A stretch of 64,000 nt of DNA from Takakia lepidozioides (lineage: Eukaryota; Streptophyta; Takakiopsida; Takakiales; Takakiaceae): positions 28,952,001-29,016,000 of the forward strand of contig CM060733.1 in the NCBI GenBank assembly GCA_030704615.1, written 5' to 3'. This document shows positions 46,301 through 61,300 of the stretch, piece after piece. The notes under the pieces are model-generated. The model was not told the origin of the DNA, ran no database searches, and was given only the letters and a program-made list of their open reading frames with translations. Position numbers and translations under genes: made by a program. How positions within the stretch are numbered: the stretch's first letter is position 1; each line of letters starts with the position of its first letter.

Positions 46301-49300
46301 ATACCTACTTGATGGGGGGTTGGATGGTCACTGTCATTTGTCTCATGAAGGTGGTCTTTCTGTTGCAGGATTTCTGTCATATTACTTGAAGTTACAGGAA
46401 GTTGATGAGATCCACATTCCCATACCTATCAACTTCATCTTTGTTGGCTTTGCTGGTGAGGGAAACCATGGTAAGTCTATGGTCTCTCAGTGAATGCAGC
46501 AGTGATATTGATCTAGATTTTACCCCTGGTTTTTACCTGAAAACTTGTATCAGTACATGGAGAAGAGAAGGAATGAAACTCATAGATCAGACCACTGTAT
46601 GCACAGCATGGAGAGAATGTGGTTGTCTTTCCCCTCTGGAGATTTGGAGAGGGAGTTGTGAAACCTGCATTGACCCTTTTGCTGGCCTGTGTAGAGGTCA
46701 AGTTGGGAGAAGAGGAGTTGGAACGTTGGTTTGCACACATAGACAATACGGCAGAGCACACACGTGTGCCCCAACTGGGGGAGTCTCTCACTCCTTTCTA
46801 CCGTGTGAAGGGAGATGGAACACAGCGGCACCATCTTCCCCTTGTCAGCCGCACTCACTACAAGTAAGTGCCACCATGGCCTTTGAATCCCCTTGATGCC
46901 TAACATTGTGCACTTGTGAAGATAGGTCAGCGGACTTTTCAACCAGATAAACAGAGCATTATGGCTGCTTTCCTAGCTTCCCCCTGCCTAATTGTGGAGG
47001 CCCTTTCCTGACAGGCTAGGTCCAATTACTCAATGATTGGAGGGAACGTTCAATTGGTCAAAGATTATACTGTGTTCTGATTCCCTATTGTCTATGTATC
47101 CGTCTACTGGCAGGAGCGGGGGTGCAAATTCTATGAAGGGCAGTCAAAGTATATGCCCTTCATTTCTGTAAGACATAAAAAACGTATGCTATTCTGCATG
47201 AAAGGCACACAAATTGTGCATTTCCTTCGAATTAAATCATCAGAGTGGAATCACTTGAATTTGTATGTGAATATTCAAAATCCAGCAGATTACATGTTTT
47301 GAAAAGACTGGGATCGTAACTACTTGAATTACTTCTGCAACCCATACTAGCAATTAATGTAACCTAATGGACTGTGGCTTTTCATGAACCTCTAGACTCT
47401 GACCGTATCCCGGTCAACCTGTTGTATGGCTGGACCATTTAGAGATAAACCTGCATGCCTCTACAGAAGCAAATTTAATGCGGGTAGGGTATGCCGTGCT
47501 GCCATTTCACCTTGATGGATGTTTGAGGAACAGGGCATGGTCCATACTTCGGTGCCGCACACTGTCTGGTGCTTCCAATTAGGTGTGTTTTGAAGATGGC
47601 AGACACTGTTGGCCTGGTGTCGCACATTTTGACATCAAAAAACAAGCAAAAAAGGGGGGCACAAACAGTGTGCGTTGCCGCACACTGTTTCGTGCTTCCA
47701 TCTAGGTGTGCTTGATACATGACAGACTCGCCTGGTGTGGTACATTTTGACTTAAAAAAACAACCAAAAAGGGGGGCACAAATAGTGTGCGTTGCCGCAC
47801 ACTGTTTCGTGCTTCCATCTAGGTGTGTTTGATACATAACAGATTGGCCTAGTATGGCATATTTTGACATCAAAAAACAAGCAAAAAAGGGGGGCACAAA
47901 CAGTGTGCGTTGCCGCACACTGTTTCGTGCTTCCATCTACGTGTGTTTGATACATGACAGATTGGGCTAGTGTTGCACATTTTGACATAAAATCCAAGCA
48001 AAACAGGGGGGCACAAATAGTGTGCGTTGCCGCACACTGTTTTGTGCTTCCATCTAGGTGTGTTTGATACATCATAGACTGGCCTGGTCTGGTTCATTTT
48101 GACATAAAAAACAAGCAAAAAATTTATCTTACGAAACCCCTTTCACAGGCGGCTCTGGACACTAGAAATCCCCTTACCATTTTCCACAGGCTCATAAGTT
48201 TAGGAAAACTTGCCTGCCATTCCTTTTTATTTCCACAAAAATCCATGAACTGTTGGCAAGTCTGTCAGCGTGGTCAATACTGGTTGTTTTCAAGTTGCGA
48301 GGCTTCTCATACCCATTCACATTGGTTCATCCCAAGTCCCTTAATCACTGCAAGCCAAATGGCTAATCAGTTTGGCCTGCTCCGAGGTGATAGAACCTGC
48401 AGCTAGTAGCAGGATGCACAGCAACTGGGAACCAGGACTGCTGCCAAACAATATGTAGGCCTCGTAATTAGGAATGGAATCGGCTGCTCCTTCCCAGGCT
48501 GCAAATTGAAGGGGGAAATGCCTTTTCATTGGCCATTTTGCCCATAAACTAAGGGCTATCCTCAACATGGCCTGTCATAGTAATCAAGGGCTTCTAATTG
48601 AATACAACCATCACATGAAGGGCTTTGAAAAATATAGCAGGGCGAGGAAGAGCATGTCTATGTTGGCAAGAGAGGCCGCAGGTAACTCCAGTTGGTGAAG
48701 TGCCATTAAGCATTCCTAGCTGAAGGCCAAATCCTTGCCGGATAGGTGACCAATTTACCTTGTGTTGCTGGGTGCCTACAGAGGGTAACAGAGGTCCATG
48801 CGGACTTTAATTCAAGATCAATGAATGTGGCCACCTTGGCCTTACCACAAGGATATATGTGTGGAGCTGGAACTCACATGCACAAGTAGATGGTGATATT
48901 GAGTGGTTAGTAAATGCTAGAATTCAAAATTCAAAATTGGATACTTGAATGACAGTTGCATCATTTTAAGGCTGGTTTGTATTTCATCTTAGTGAAGGGG
49001 ACACATTTTTCTTCCTGGAAATACTTGGTGGCGATAGGTTTTGCTCTAGAATAAAACATTGAAAAAATTGCAATCTCTCACTATGGAGATAGTTCTCTTC
49101 TCAACAGCTAACATGGTTAAACAAAATACACTCCGAACCGTGGGACTATCACAATCAGGAATGACCTTGGGAACCATGGAAACATCAAGATTAAGCGGTG
49201 TCTGCTTATTGTACCTTTAGGTAGACTCTCCTTGCAGGGCAGAGCCAGTAAGTTTTCTGTGAAGCATTTGTATTCTTCCAGGACTCAGCATCTCTCACAG

Positions 49301-52300
49301 CATTCAGCTGGAGAGAGCATCTAAGGTTGAGCACGTCATTGCTTCTGTCTTCCTTTAAAAACCTGCCCATGTTTGAAGATGAATGTCAATTAGTGCAGTT
49401 TTGGTATGAAGGCGTTGAGATTCTCATGGTATTTCTTTGGTTGGCACCTTGTGACAGTTATTCTGTGCATGCTATTGAAATGGGGGAAAGAGTGACAAAT
49501 GTGTTTGAGCGTGCCATCACAGCCCTTTCTCGCAGAGAGGATCCTTCTGACACATTGTAAGGTCCCCCCTTCACGTGTCTTTGCTGGAAGTGGGCTGCTT
49601 TCTGAGTGTTAGTTGTCCTGGTTTAAGTGAAATCATTGAAGGTTGCTTTAGTCTTTTCAGGCTTCCCTACTGGCACTGACAACTTCCTTATTCACTGTTT
49701 GTGTGCACAGACCAGACAGAGAGGTGATGTGGCAAGTGGACATGGATGGCATGGAATACCTTTTTGCAAGTCTAGTGCATTTTCTCCAGCTAGACAGTGC
49801 TTATAATATTTTTGTGTTGAATCCTAAGCGAGATTTCAACCACGGCCACTATGGTTATCGGTGAGGATTACCCTTCAAACTCCCAGTACCAGTCAGATTA
49901 GTTCCTTTTTGGTGGCAAATTAACATGAATGCTGTAATTGGCCACCCTACAAACGGTAAATTGTGATCAGGAAGAAGGCAGTCAAATCAGTTTACAAATC
50001 AAACAAGCAGCTGGTTGGTTTTTTGGAGAATTACCTGAATTGACTGTTTTATTGGATGTTCACTAATAACAAACTTGTTGATGGTTTGGTTCTAAAATCA
50101 CGAGAGCTACTACATCGCTGAAGAATGGCATGTTGGGGCTTGGTGCAGACGTGGGTTGTCTGAAGGAGAATTCAAGTTGATTGAAAAGGTGAGTATTTGT
50201 GAAGTATGGTGTTGATGGGACTACGACATGGTCAAATTAATTGTTGGCATGTTGTCTTTTGGTTAGTCCTCACTTCAGACTGATTGGACACAAACCTTGT
50301 TGGGAGTTGATTTGCAGGATGAAGATGTCAAGAAGAAGCTCCTTGCCTCCAAAGGAATGCATTTGTCGAATCCTTTTGGTGTGGATCTTTAGCAACCTCC
50401 TGCTATGGTTTTGCAAATAATGTCTGTTCCCTGCTCTCAGTGTGTCTTCATGGCAAGTGGTTATATACTTGCCAACTGACCCACTTGTCAAAATGGAAGG
50501 GAGTGCTGTGTTCTGTGCGTACAGTCTCTCTTCCTGAGAGCTCTCCAAATGACATTGCATTGAGCCTTGGAAATGTGAATTGTTGGCTGGAGTACTGCTA
50601 ATGGAGATAGGACACATGCAATAATTGAAATTGATCTATACAGATGATACCTTCTTGATGGTCCAGGTTAAATCTGATACAGAAGTAAATGCGAATGGGC
50701 ATTGCAGAGACAGAAAAGTTTCAAAAGCCTTTGTATGCACGACACCCCATGCTTAAATTTGCCTGGACATCGGCAGACATCACGGACACGGTACTTCAAA
50801 CTTCAAGCTTTTGTGAGTGTGCTAAAGAAGATGTAGGTTGTGCAGTCTACTGCCACTTTTCGATTGAAATGGAGTTCAATTCACTCCTCGCTATATATGT
50901 CCATGAGGTCTGATAAATAGCTTCGTTGGACCTGTAGCTTGCATTTCGTAGAAGGTGAAATCTTGTTCTTTCAAGGCTGAGAAACTGGCAGTGGAGGGAA
51001 TTTGAAGGAGCAACAGAGGATCATATGATTGGTTTGTTCTATGGGTCTTATATGTGTCATTGTACATAGACGATAATGTTTTGCATCCTTGTTGCTGGTG
51101 CAATTTCTGGTCTCTTGTATGTCTGTCAGGTCAATCGGTTGAATGGGCATTTAAAGACAGTTCTTGCCTGGGTCTATACCCACCATGCCTATGCGATTTG
51201 GAGATAATGACGTTTGTCTCCAGTTATTTTTTCCTCACAAGGAGAGAAGGGGAGCTAGGGAGGTGGAGAGAGGGTAAATCGTAGCCTGCCTAGTAATGGT
51301 GGGTTTTTTTGAAGATCCAGTGGGGCCTAACAAAGTTGCAGGGTATGACAGGCACACTGGGTGGACGCATACAATGATGCTCTTACAGAAGTGGAAAAGG
51401 ATCTGCACGCAAGAACGGGTGTAGATCTTATGATTCATAAAGCCCAGCAGGTGTATATCTGCCTAAGCTGCTGTTGGGTTCTTCACTCTTAGAGCTGTGG
51501 TGTTGTGACTTCAATTTCCCTCCCGTAGCCAGGGCTTTGTGATTGTCTGTGGTTACCTTGACTCCTCCACATGTGCATGGGTTGCTAGGACTAAGAGCTG
51601 TACCATTTTGTTATAGATAACAAATATTTCAAAGAATGGAGCAGGTTTTGAGTAGGTCCTTCAAAGGTGAGAGTTCTTATAGTTCACGGAAGTGAAGACT
51701 ATTCGAACTTCAAGGGGAGTTTTCTTTCTTATATGCTGTACCTTTAGTCAGACACCCAAATTTACACTTGTTTGTTTAGGAAATGCTTGACTTATCCACA
51801 GACTAGATACGGTCGCATCTGTAACATTTTGTGAAGGAAATGCTGCAGATCTTGGCTGGAAAGACTGGAGAAGGATACTCTTTGTTCAGAGGGATGAAGG
51901 AAGGCAAGCTGTCCAGTCTGCAATCGGACTGTCTCGTAGACACGTGGGTGGGCAAGGGAAGGTAGGAGAAATTTTCGGCCCCAGGGTCCATCCGTTCCAT
52001 TCATTTTGTATCTTGGTTTCAACCTCTGGTGAGGTCTCATTGCCATTGCGCAATTTTGCTACACCCTATGTTGTCACAGTAATATTGGCATACATGTGGT
52101 AGTGTCCCTTCATTCATACTTGAGGAACTGAGATGCTAAGAGGAAATAAACTGAAAATCCTCAAGTGCATCATTCTGTTATTAAATGTCATTGAGGGGCT
52201 TGTTAGGGGGGCGTCTCTGTGAAGCTCTTAAGAGATATGTCAAAGAAATTGCCATCTGCAGCTCGGAGGCACCCTCTTGAATAAATTTGGGGTGAATAAT

Positions 52301-55300
52301 ATACTGTTGTCTGTCTCATTACGGTGGAACTGAAGGTGAGACTATCGCATAGTCAACCATGAGTTCAATTGCTTGAATATGTGTCTCTCACTCAGTCCAT
52401 GGACTCAAATAAAATTGAGGTAGTCGAGTCCCTCGTTCTGCATATGTTTAGATTTGACTGAAGTAGGTGCAGACGTAGCTAAAACTGAATGTAGAAAATT
52501 TTATTGGTTCTTCCCTCGCCATTGAAAGCTCTCTTCTTCCCACATAGCCAAACTGAACCTTGGCAGTTGGCAGGTGGGCTTTCATTGATTTGACGGCAGG
52601 GCCCTTCACATGGGGGCCAACCGTGGGGGGAGATGGTGTACGAGTTGAGCGGAGCTTGCCTTCTGTGGACCTCAGCTTTGGCAATTTCTCTGTGGGACTG
52701 GAAGGTATGTCCAGTTGATGAAATGATGCCTCTTCTTATCTCCAGAGCATCATATCTCCAGAGAATCATAAGTGTTCAGTAGTACTCAAAAATGTCAGTG
52801 GATTGTTATCGAAAGGTCAAGGTCCTAAAGGAGGATGGGCAGGAATCTTTGGTTGCAAATATTTTGCTTTGCTGTTGGGTTTTCCTTCACACTCTTTGCA
52901 AACAGGTGAGGAGGTCCGATATGTCATTATCTGATATATGGTGCAGGTGCATCCGAAGATGAGGTCCAAATCGAACTACAGAATATGGTGCAGGATCGTT
53001 TTGCTATGTTTGAAGAGGTAACTGTTCGATTGGTTGATCTTTTTGTGGTGAAAGGTGACTGGATTTTTTTCCCACCTCATTATGAGCTGAATTATCTTTG
53101 CATATTTTCTTTGAAAATGCATCAGGGTACATGAACTTGTCAACAGCTGTACCTTTCCAAATGCCTGCTACCCACAGCCATGTGTGTGTAGTCAAATATG
53201 TGATGGGCTTTTTTTGTATATTTTTTTTTGCATGAAGACTTGAGCACTATCTTTTAAGCCTCCATTTCCTTTGATGGACAGGGGGGCCTAGTTACTGGGG
53301 ATTAGTACAGACACCCTTGCACAAGTTTGAGCTCTGAACAGTTGTATCCTGCTGTGGTTCTGGGACTGGACGGCAGTTGCCATCTGATTGACAGCTTGAA
53401 TTTTAAAGGGAATAGTCATAATTTTCCTAGGTTAGAGCCGGTGGTATTTCCTGATAAGATGGGGAGTTGGTTGGGTGCAGGAGGATCAGCAGCATGCAGT
53501 AGACATGCTGTTGGCAGAAATGGATGTCTATGAGATGTTTTCGGACAAGCATTGCAAACGCCGAAGGGTCCACCTTGCTCTCTGTGAAGGTACAGGCAAC
53601 ATTTTCTTTGCTCATTTTACTGATCCAGGGGTGAAAGCCGGCAGTTTCTCAACCCATGTCAGTCTCCAGCATTTACTTGAATTTCTTTTTATCTTAAGTA
53701 TCCCTCGATGCTTATGTCGTGATTTAGCACTAGGAAGATAGAACATCCACTTTTTTTGAATTTCTTTGCAGATTCTTTCAGAGAAATTGTTCTTCAAAGT
53801 TAATGAAATGTGGGGATGGATGGTTGCAGAGCTGCAAGAAAGGATGAATGATCTCAGGGAGGAGCTGGGTGCCTTCGACGAGGAGAATCAGGATGAAGCT
53901 CTTCGCACCAAGGCTGTTCAGGCTTTGAGACGTATTGACGAATGGAATCTCTTCTCAGACAATTCAAATGTACTATTCATCCATCTTCCCTTGCATGCAA
54001 TCACATTTTTTCAGAGTCTTTCCTGTTGAGCTAATTTGTTTGGTTGATGGAGGAGACAGACTGCAACTTGTAAGAAGATCTGTACTGCACCTTGGGAAAA
54101 CAAGACTTCAAAAATAGAGCAAAGTTAACTCTTGTGTCTGTCGTACTTGGGTCTGGTGTGGGAACCAGCATACAGAGAAATTTTCAATTTCCCGGGATTT
54201 GTTTTTGGCGCATCTGGGGGCAACACTGGCAGGGTCCATGAAGCATGTTGTCACTCCATCGACCGCAGATGGTGCCTTCCATTACTATGAGAAAATTTAT
54301 TTTCAGATATACATCATCACTCAAGAGGTAAATTTTGACAGCTATGCCTAGATTAGGTTCTACTTGAACTCCAGGACCACCTTGGGTACCAATGCCTCAA
54401 TATGAGTGATCTCTGGCTCAGTGGCGGTGAAGTGAAATGGGGGTGGGGGTGGGCGGCGTGCGCTAGCTTCTCACAATTTTTCCTATCTCCTTGCCTTCGG
54501 TATGGTCAAACTCACTGAACTGATGGTGAAGTATCCACCTAAAGAGTGCATAGCCTGTAGTCTATAGCTAAGTTCAAGCTGTGCTGTTTAAAATATATAG
54601 AAAGAAAATAATCAAAATATTACTACTAGACACTTTTTGACTTCAAACATGATAATTTCCCCTCTATCTGCAATCAGCCAACGATATAAGGGAATGAATC
54701 GTTATCAAAACATTCATCTAACAATTTTAATTAATTATACACGTAACTATTTAGAGTATTGTCACATTCATTAAATGATAGAGAGATGTGGTTTTTTCGT
54801 CTCTGTACAGATATCATAGGTGATTAAATTGTATGACTTCTTGCTAATCTTTATCTTCATTCACATTCCATGTCTGCTTACCAATTTCTTCTCATAAAGT
54901 TTTTTTATACCTTTCTATGTATGTGTGGAAATCTCGGTTTTTGATCTGTTTAGATATAGCTATGTCTATTTTAGTTGCTTATTTGTATTCGTTCTCTCTA
55001 ATCTTGATCTTTTCTATATGTGAATTTATATAAATTTGTCCATTCAGTCTCTCCATTGTGTAGCACAGACGTGTTCCGAATGGTAATTTCAAGGCACAAC
55101 ATGCTTTAGAAGATCTATCATGCTGGTAGCAAACAAAATTTCATGTCCCAGATATTAACCCTAAACTGCCTAAAGCTTTTGAAATCTGCAAAACCAGGAC
55201 CAATATGCACCTCAGCCCCCATATCTCTCCTCTACAGATCCAAGAGAGAGGGCTAGAGAGATAATACTGGAATCGTAGTATGTGCAATATATATTGTGTT

Positions 55301-58300
55301 TCATCTATTGTTGTTGGATTCATCAGAAGGCAAAGGACCCCCGGTTGGTGCCAGTGGATGTGGGTCTCATTAAAGAGGCCCTGACGGAGCTGATCGTCCC
55401 CTCGCAAACATGTCAGTTCGCTGTAAAAATGTAAGAGCTCCTGCCAGTCCATTGTGCATGCATTATTGAGCTTCAACTATCATGGTGTGGTCGGAGGGTG
55501 AGATTGATGCTTACTCTTTAAGGGCATGGTCAGGAAACTGACTCTCCCTGGTACCCAGTACAGTACATAACTCAGTCCAAGATCTACATGGCACTTGCAC
55601 ACAGCCAATGACCAGCGCAGTTTTGAGGGATTTGACTATGGATTGAAACACTGACAATGGCATCATTCGAGAAGGCATGGTGTTGATTTCAACACTGTTA
55701 TTGTGGCCTTGTACCACATGTGGCTGCTGTTGCTCTATCGCTTTCCAGATTTCCTCGAGAAAACCCTTTAGATATGAATCGATCTGATGTGTGTGAGCTG
55801 CCCAGCAATTAGATCCCAACACGGGCTTTGGGCTTGCCTCGAGATTTTGAGGGCTGCTGAACAGAGGTGGTCCTAAAGAGGGTCGCTCTCCGATGAGAAT
55901 ACCCCGGACATTGTATTAGCAAATGGGGTTCAATGTAGTGCCGAGGGTAGGCCCTTCAGATCATTCTTAAGGCCCTCACCCATGTCACAAACTGGAAAGA
56001 AGTTCAGAATGCCTAATTTCGTTGATTTCAGACATTTTTGGTGCTTCTGACATTGCCTTAGACATGTCAGCCACTAAGTCGGCTTCATCTAGCATGGTCA
56101 GTTCTTCCTTCCTAATATTTAGGTACTTGAAAGTCTCCTCTACCTTTTCCCACCAGGACTTAGGCTGTTTAACAGGACGGTCTTACTTCCAAGAAATAGA
56201 GTCGATCATCTTAGGGTGTCTGGTATAGGCATGTGATTCAACTGACACAACCATCTCACCTTGAACTCATCACATGAAGAGCTCAGGGTGGTATGCCAAA
56301 ATCGCCCCAAACAGCCATGTTAGCTGTTCTAGAGCATGCTGACATGCTCTATTTGAGCACCTAAAGCTGAATGGATTCTTAAATTTTAGCATGGTTGGAG
56401 TTTGCAATCCACATGGCAGATGTGTATTCCAAGGTAGGCCTATAATGGTGCAGAGTATGGTCCTTTTAACTTCTGTACTAATCCTCTGCGGTGGAAAAAT
56501 AGAGGGGACCTAAAGGCTTGCGTTTAGCTGTTTGAACCACTTTTTGTATATGTGTATCCCAGTTACAACTGCAGGAAAGCTCAAGACCAGGATACGTGTA
56601 GGAATGGAGCACAGGGATCTCTTCACTGCCCATGTCCATCTGAGGTCGCCCCCTGCCTCCCCACCATGTGAAGGCCGCCACTGCACACTAAGATTGGCGT
56701 CTAGCCTCCACAGGTCAAAAGTACCTCTTCGCACAATCAATTGACTCCTAAAGATTGGATGGGGTACCCACTAGGCCTCCAAAGTCATCCACACACATAA
56801 GGGCTGGTATGGTGGCACTCGCTCACCTTCAACCCAAATTCATCACTTTCCACATGTGCAAGGAGCTGGTTTATGAAATATTGAAGAGGCCTTGAGCTAC
56901 ACCTTGATCAATGTCAAAGAAGTTGGACTTCTGGTTATTAACCATAACACAGCTTTTGGTGTTCACATACAGGTTGTGAACCATCCTCGACATCTGTCCC
57001 TTGACCTCAGGGTACCCCATGGGCTAAACCACAACCACTATACAGAGTTATAGGCCTTAACATCCAGGTGGGGTTTCCTTTTTTTCCCCTTCCTTCAGTA
57101 GTCTGGCTTAGGATAAAGATATGACCTATGCAAACCCCTATTTCTGAGCTTCACAAAAACACTTCTAGACTCGAAATCATCCTCAAGATGGTTGAATATT
57201 ATCCTTCAAAACAGCTTGCCAACTTCACTAAGAAGTGTAATGCCACGGTAGGTCCCAGTTCAGAGAGGAGAGAGAGTACTCATAAGATGTTTGTTATAGC
57301 CTCGTTGCCATAGCCTTGTGCCCAGTTTGAGTGGAACTGATGGTGGGTATCCAGACTCAGAGAGGAGAAATGACATGAAATGGTACTTTATAACATCCAC
57401 GGGAAAGATAATGTACTCATAAGACGTTGTTTGCTGTAGCCTTGTGGCCATAGACCCTGTGCCCAATTTGGGTGGAGCTGATGGTGGGTATCCAGACTCA
57501 GAGAGAAGAAATGAAATGAAATGTTACTTCATAACATCCACGGGAAAGAGAATGTACTCATAAGACTTTGTTTGCAGTAGCCTTGTGGCCATTGACCGCA
57601 CGTGCAGTTTGAGTGGAACAGAAACTACCTTTGTCAGGGGCTGACACCAGTAGTATGACTTACCTTGGAACAGACAATTAATCCGAGTTTTCCAGATATC
57701 GTCTAGAAAACCCTTCACACAAGCATCAATCTGCTGTGTGTGTGGCTTGCCCAATAACTAGGCCCCAAAAGGGCCTGGGCTTTTGGCTCGGCCTCGAAAC
57801 TTTCAAAGTTGGTAAACAGAGGTTCAAGCACAATTCCCTTGATGGATTTGACTAGGGCGTCTCTCTGGTGAGAGTACCCAGGACAATGAATCAGAAAATG
57901 AGTATTGTATATAACATCCACGGTAAAGAGAGAGAGAGAGAATGTACTCATAAGACGTTGTTTGCAGTAGCCTTGTGGCCATTTACTCGCCCAGTTTGAG
58001 CAGAACACAAAGGGACAGAAACTACCTTTGTCAGGGGCTGATGCCGGTAGTGTGACTCAATGCAATTGATCCGAGTTTCCAGATATCCTCTAGAAATCCC
58101 TTCACACAAACATCAATCTGCTGTATGTGATTTGCCCAATAACTAGATCCCAAAAGGGCCTGGGCTTTTGGTTTAGCCACGAGAAATTCAAAGTTGATAA
58201 ATAGAGTTACAGAACAATTCCCTTGATGGAATTGACGAGGGTGTCTCTCTGGTGAGAGTACCCCGGACAATGAGTCAGGAAGTGGATATTGTCTTCAGGT

Positions 58301-61300
58301 TGCCCACACAACGGGGGTACTTACAATCCCCCTTTCCTCTCTGCGTCTGTTTGCTGTTTGAAGGTCGGCTACCCACCCTGAGTTTGAATTTCAGTCTAGT
58401 GCCGGGTAAACCCTTGAGGTCATTCATGATGGCCTCACCCATGTCACAGACTGGAAACAGGTTCAGGGAAGTATACTGCAAAACTTCATTTTCATCAGAC
58501 CATTTCCTGGCAATAGACATGGCTTTGAACACTTCAGCCACTAAGTCAAGTTTATCCAGCAGGGTCATGGCTTCCGGACTTAAATTCAGATCCTTGAAAG
58601 TCTCTTCGACTCTCTTTCGCCAGGACTTAGCCTGTTTGACAGGGCAATCCTGCTTCCAAGAGATAGAGTCAATTAGCTTATGATATTGCATACCATACAT
58701 TGCAGCTGACCCCACCATCCACCTTGAATTTATCAGGTCGGGAGCTTATGGGAGGAATGCCAAACTCACCCTGAACAGCCGCATTAGCTGTTTTGGAGCA
58801 TGCTGACATGACCCCCACTTGAATGGATTCTAGAGACTTAGCCTGGTTGGAGTTATCAACCCACACAGCAGATGCGTACTCCAAGTAGGCCTAATAATGC
58901 GGCAAAGCATGGTTTTTTATACTTCAGAGTTGATCCCTTGCAGTGGAAGAATTTAGCGAGACCCAACGCTTTGCGCTTGGCAGATTCAATCACTTTTCGT
59001 ATATGTGCTTCCCAATTACAGTTGGAGGAAAACTCAATGCCTAGGTATGTGTAGGAAGGAAAGACATGAATCTCTTGGCTTCCCCACTGCCACCTGAGGT
59101 CGCCTCCCCCATCCCCACGGTCGTTGAATGCCACCATTTCGCATTTACTGATATTAGCCTCCAGCCCCCAAAGGTCAAAGTATCTGTTCATGGATTGCAT
59201 GAACTCCTGAAGTCTGGAGTCTCCCCTATGCCTGTGAAGTCATCTGCAAACATAAGGGCTGGTATGGTGGCATCACCCACCCTTAACCCAAATCCCTCAC
59301 TTTCCACATCCTCGAGAAGTTGATTGATGAAAACTTTGAAGAGCAGAGGGGAGAGAGGGTACATCCTTGAGCTACACCCTTGGTCTATGTCAAAGAAGGT
59401 AGACTTCTGTGCATTTACAGTGACAGAGCGAGAATGTACTGATAGGATGTTGTTTGCTGTAGCCTTGTGGCCATTGACCCCACGCTCAGTTCGCGTGAAA
59501 CACAAAGGGACAGAAACTACCATTGTCAGGGGCTGACACGGGTAGTATGACTTACCTTGTAACAGACAATTGATTTTTCCAGATATCCTCTAGATATCCC
59601 TTTACGCAAGTATCAATCTGCTGTGTGTGGTTTGCCCAATAACTAGGCCCCAAAAGGGCCTGGGCTTTTGGCTCACCCTCGAGACGTTCAAAGGCACAAT
59701 TCCCTTGATGGAATTGAAGAGGGTGTCTCTCTGGTGAGAGTACACAGGACAATGAATCAGAAAGTGAATATTGTCTTCAGGTTGCCCCCACAACGGGCAT
59801 TTGCAACCCCCTTTCCTCTTGGCTTCTGTTTGCTGTTCAAAGGTAGGCTTCCCGCCCTAAGTTTAAATTTCAGTGAGATAGAGATGGGGCTTGTCTTGTC
59901 ATGACAGAAAGGACCTGTCTTTGGTAGACCAGACCATTTTGTTTTCCAAAAACAAAGACAGAACACAGGCTTGTTACCAAGGCACCATCACCCTTCTTGT
60001 AAACCACAGTCTTGTTCCTGATTTGTTTCACACTTTTAGCATGTTGACTGTAGGTCAGTGACCTCCCCGGCAGCTTTAGCCTTACTTAAGCAAACCAGTG
60101 CTTGCTTAAAACCATAGAGATCTCTGCCCACAGTAAATGTCTGAGCATAGTACTTCTCTGAAGGATAATTCGGTTTCATCAAAGTAGTGTCAACATATAC
60201 TTCCCTGACAATCACATGTCAAAACTGAGACAAATCCAAGTCTTCCACCATAGCCCAAATGGGGTGTACTGCCATGTCTTAAAACAAAACAATCACAGTA
60301 TTAAAGATGAAACCACTCAGCTAGGCTGTCAACTGAGATTGATCCAAGTCAAGACGGGTCTGGAGAATCCTCTGGTATCATATCCATGGGTAGATTACCT
60401 CCGTAAAATACTTCCCTTACAGAAACATGAGGCAGCGAAAGGGGATCATTTCAGTCCTCCAGATAAGCTTAAAGAGAAGTACAAGGACCTCTATCATGAG
60501 ATAGCCACCGTGCCTGACAAGCTTGTTGACTATGCTGTCAGGTCCACAGCTTTATATATATATATATTATAATGAGGATGAGAGAGAGAATGTACTCATA
60601 AGACGTTGTTTGCCGTAGCCTTGTGGCCATTGAATGAGAGAGAGAGAGGGAGAGAGGAAAATGGGAGGCCTGAGGGGCTATAGGAAACAGTGGAGCAGTA
60701 AGACAACCAATACATTGTAGCTCAAAATCCCCAATAGTGCTCAAGATGAAGTGCTTCTTGCATGTAAGTTGCAAGGCACTGTGTGTTCTTGTAGTTGATG
60801 GGCTCTGGAAAGGACAAGAAATCCTCAGAAGTCACGAGTATCTTTCCCTGAGCTCATGACATGCGAAATGGAGAAGAAGCATGACAAGACTCCGGTTGAA
60901 GCCAGCGTCCTGTGTGCGAGTACTTTTCCCCTGTTGGGGGTGGGCTTGAAGCGTTGGACTAATCAATTACTCTCATACTTCAAAATTAATTAACCTGAAT
61001 TTTCCCTGGGTTGTGGTGGTCAGGTTGGCCCTCTCGGAAGATCCGGCCCTGTCCATGGCATTCTCAGTGGCGCGGCGGTCAGCATCAGTGCCAGTACTGT
61101 TAGTGGATGACACTTACCGTACCTCAAATGTTGTTTACCTTGACTCCCTTATTCTGCAGGGCCAACTACAGCGTCTCAGTGGAACTGGCCTAATCTCAGG
61201 TACACTTGACATGCGTCCAAATTGGTGAACGAAGTGTTAAGTTAGTAGTCTCTTCCTCTTTTGATTGTTAGACCAGTTTAGGTGAATGATTCATACTGAT

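Noticed and set aside
47475-48118. Minus-strand frames of up to 153 codons with repeats such as QCAATHT
   Set aside because: They come from a 117-118-bp tandem repeat lacking stops; unit length is not always a multiple of three, so the frame changes between units, and the repeat lies in an intron.
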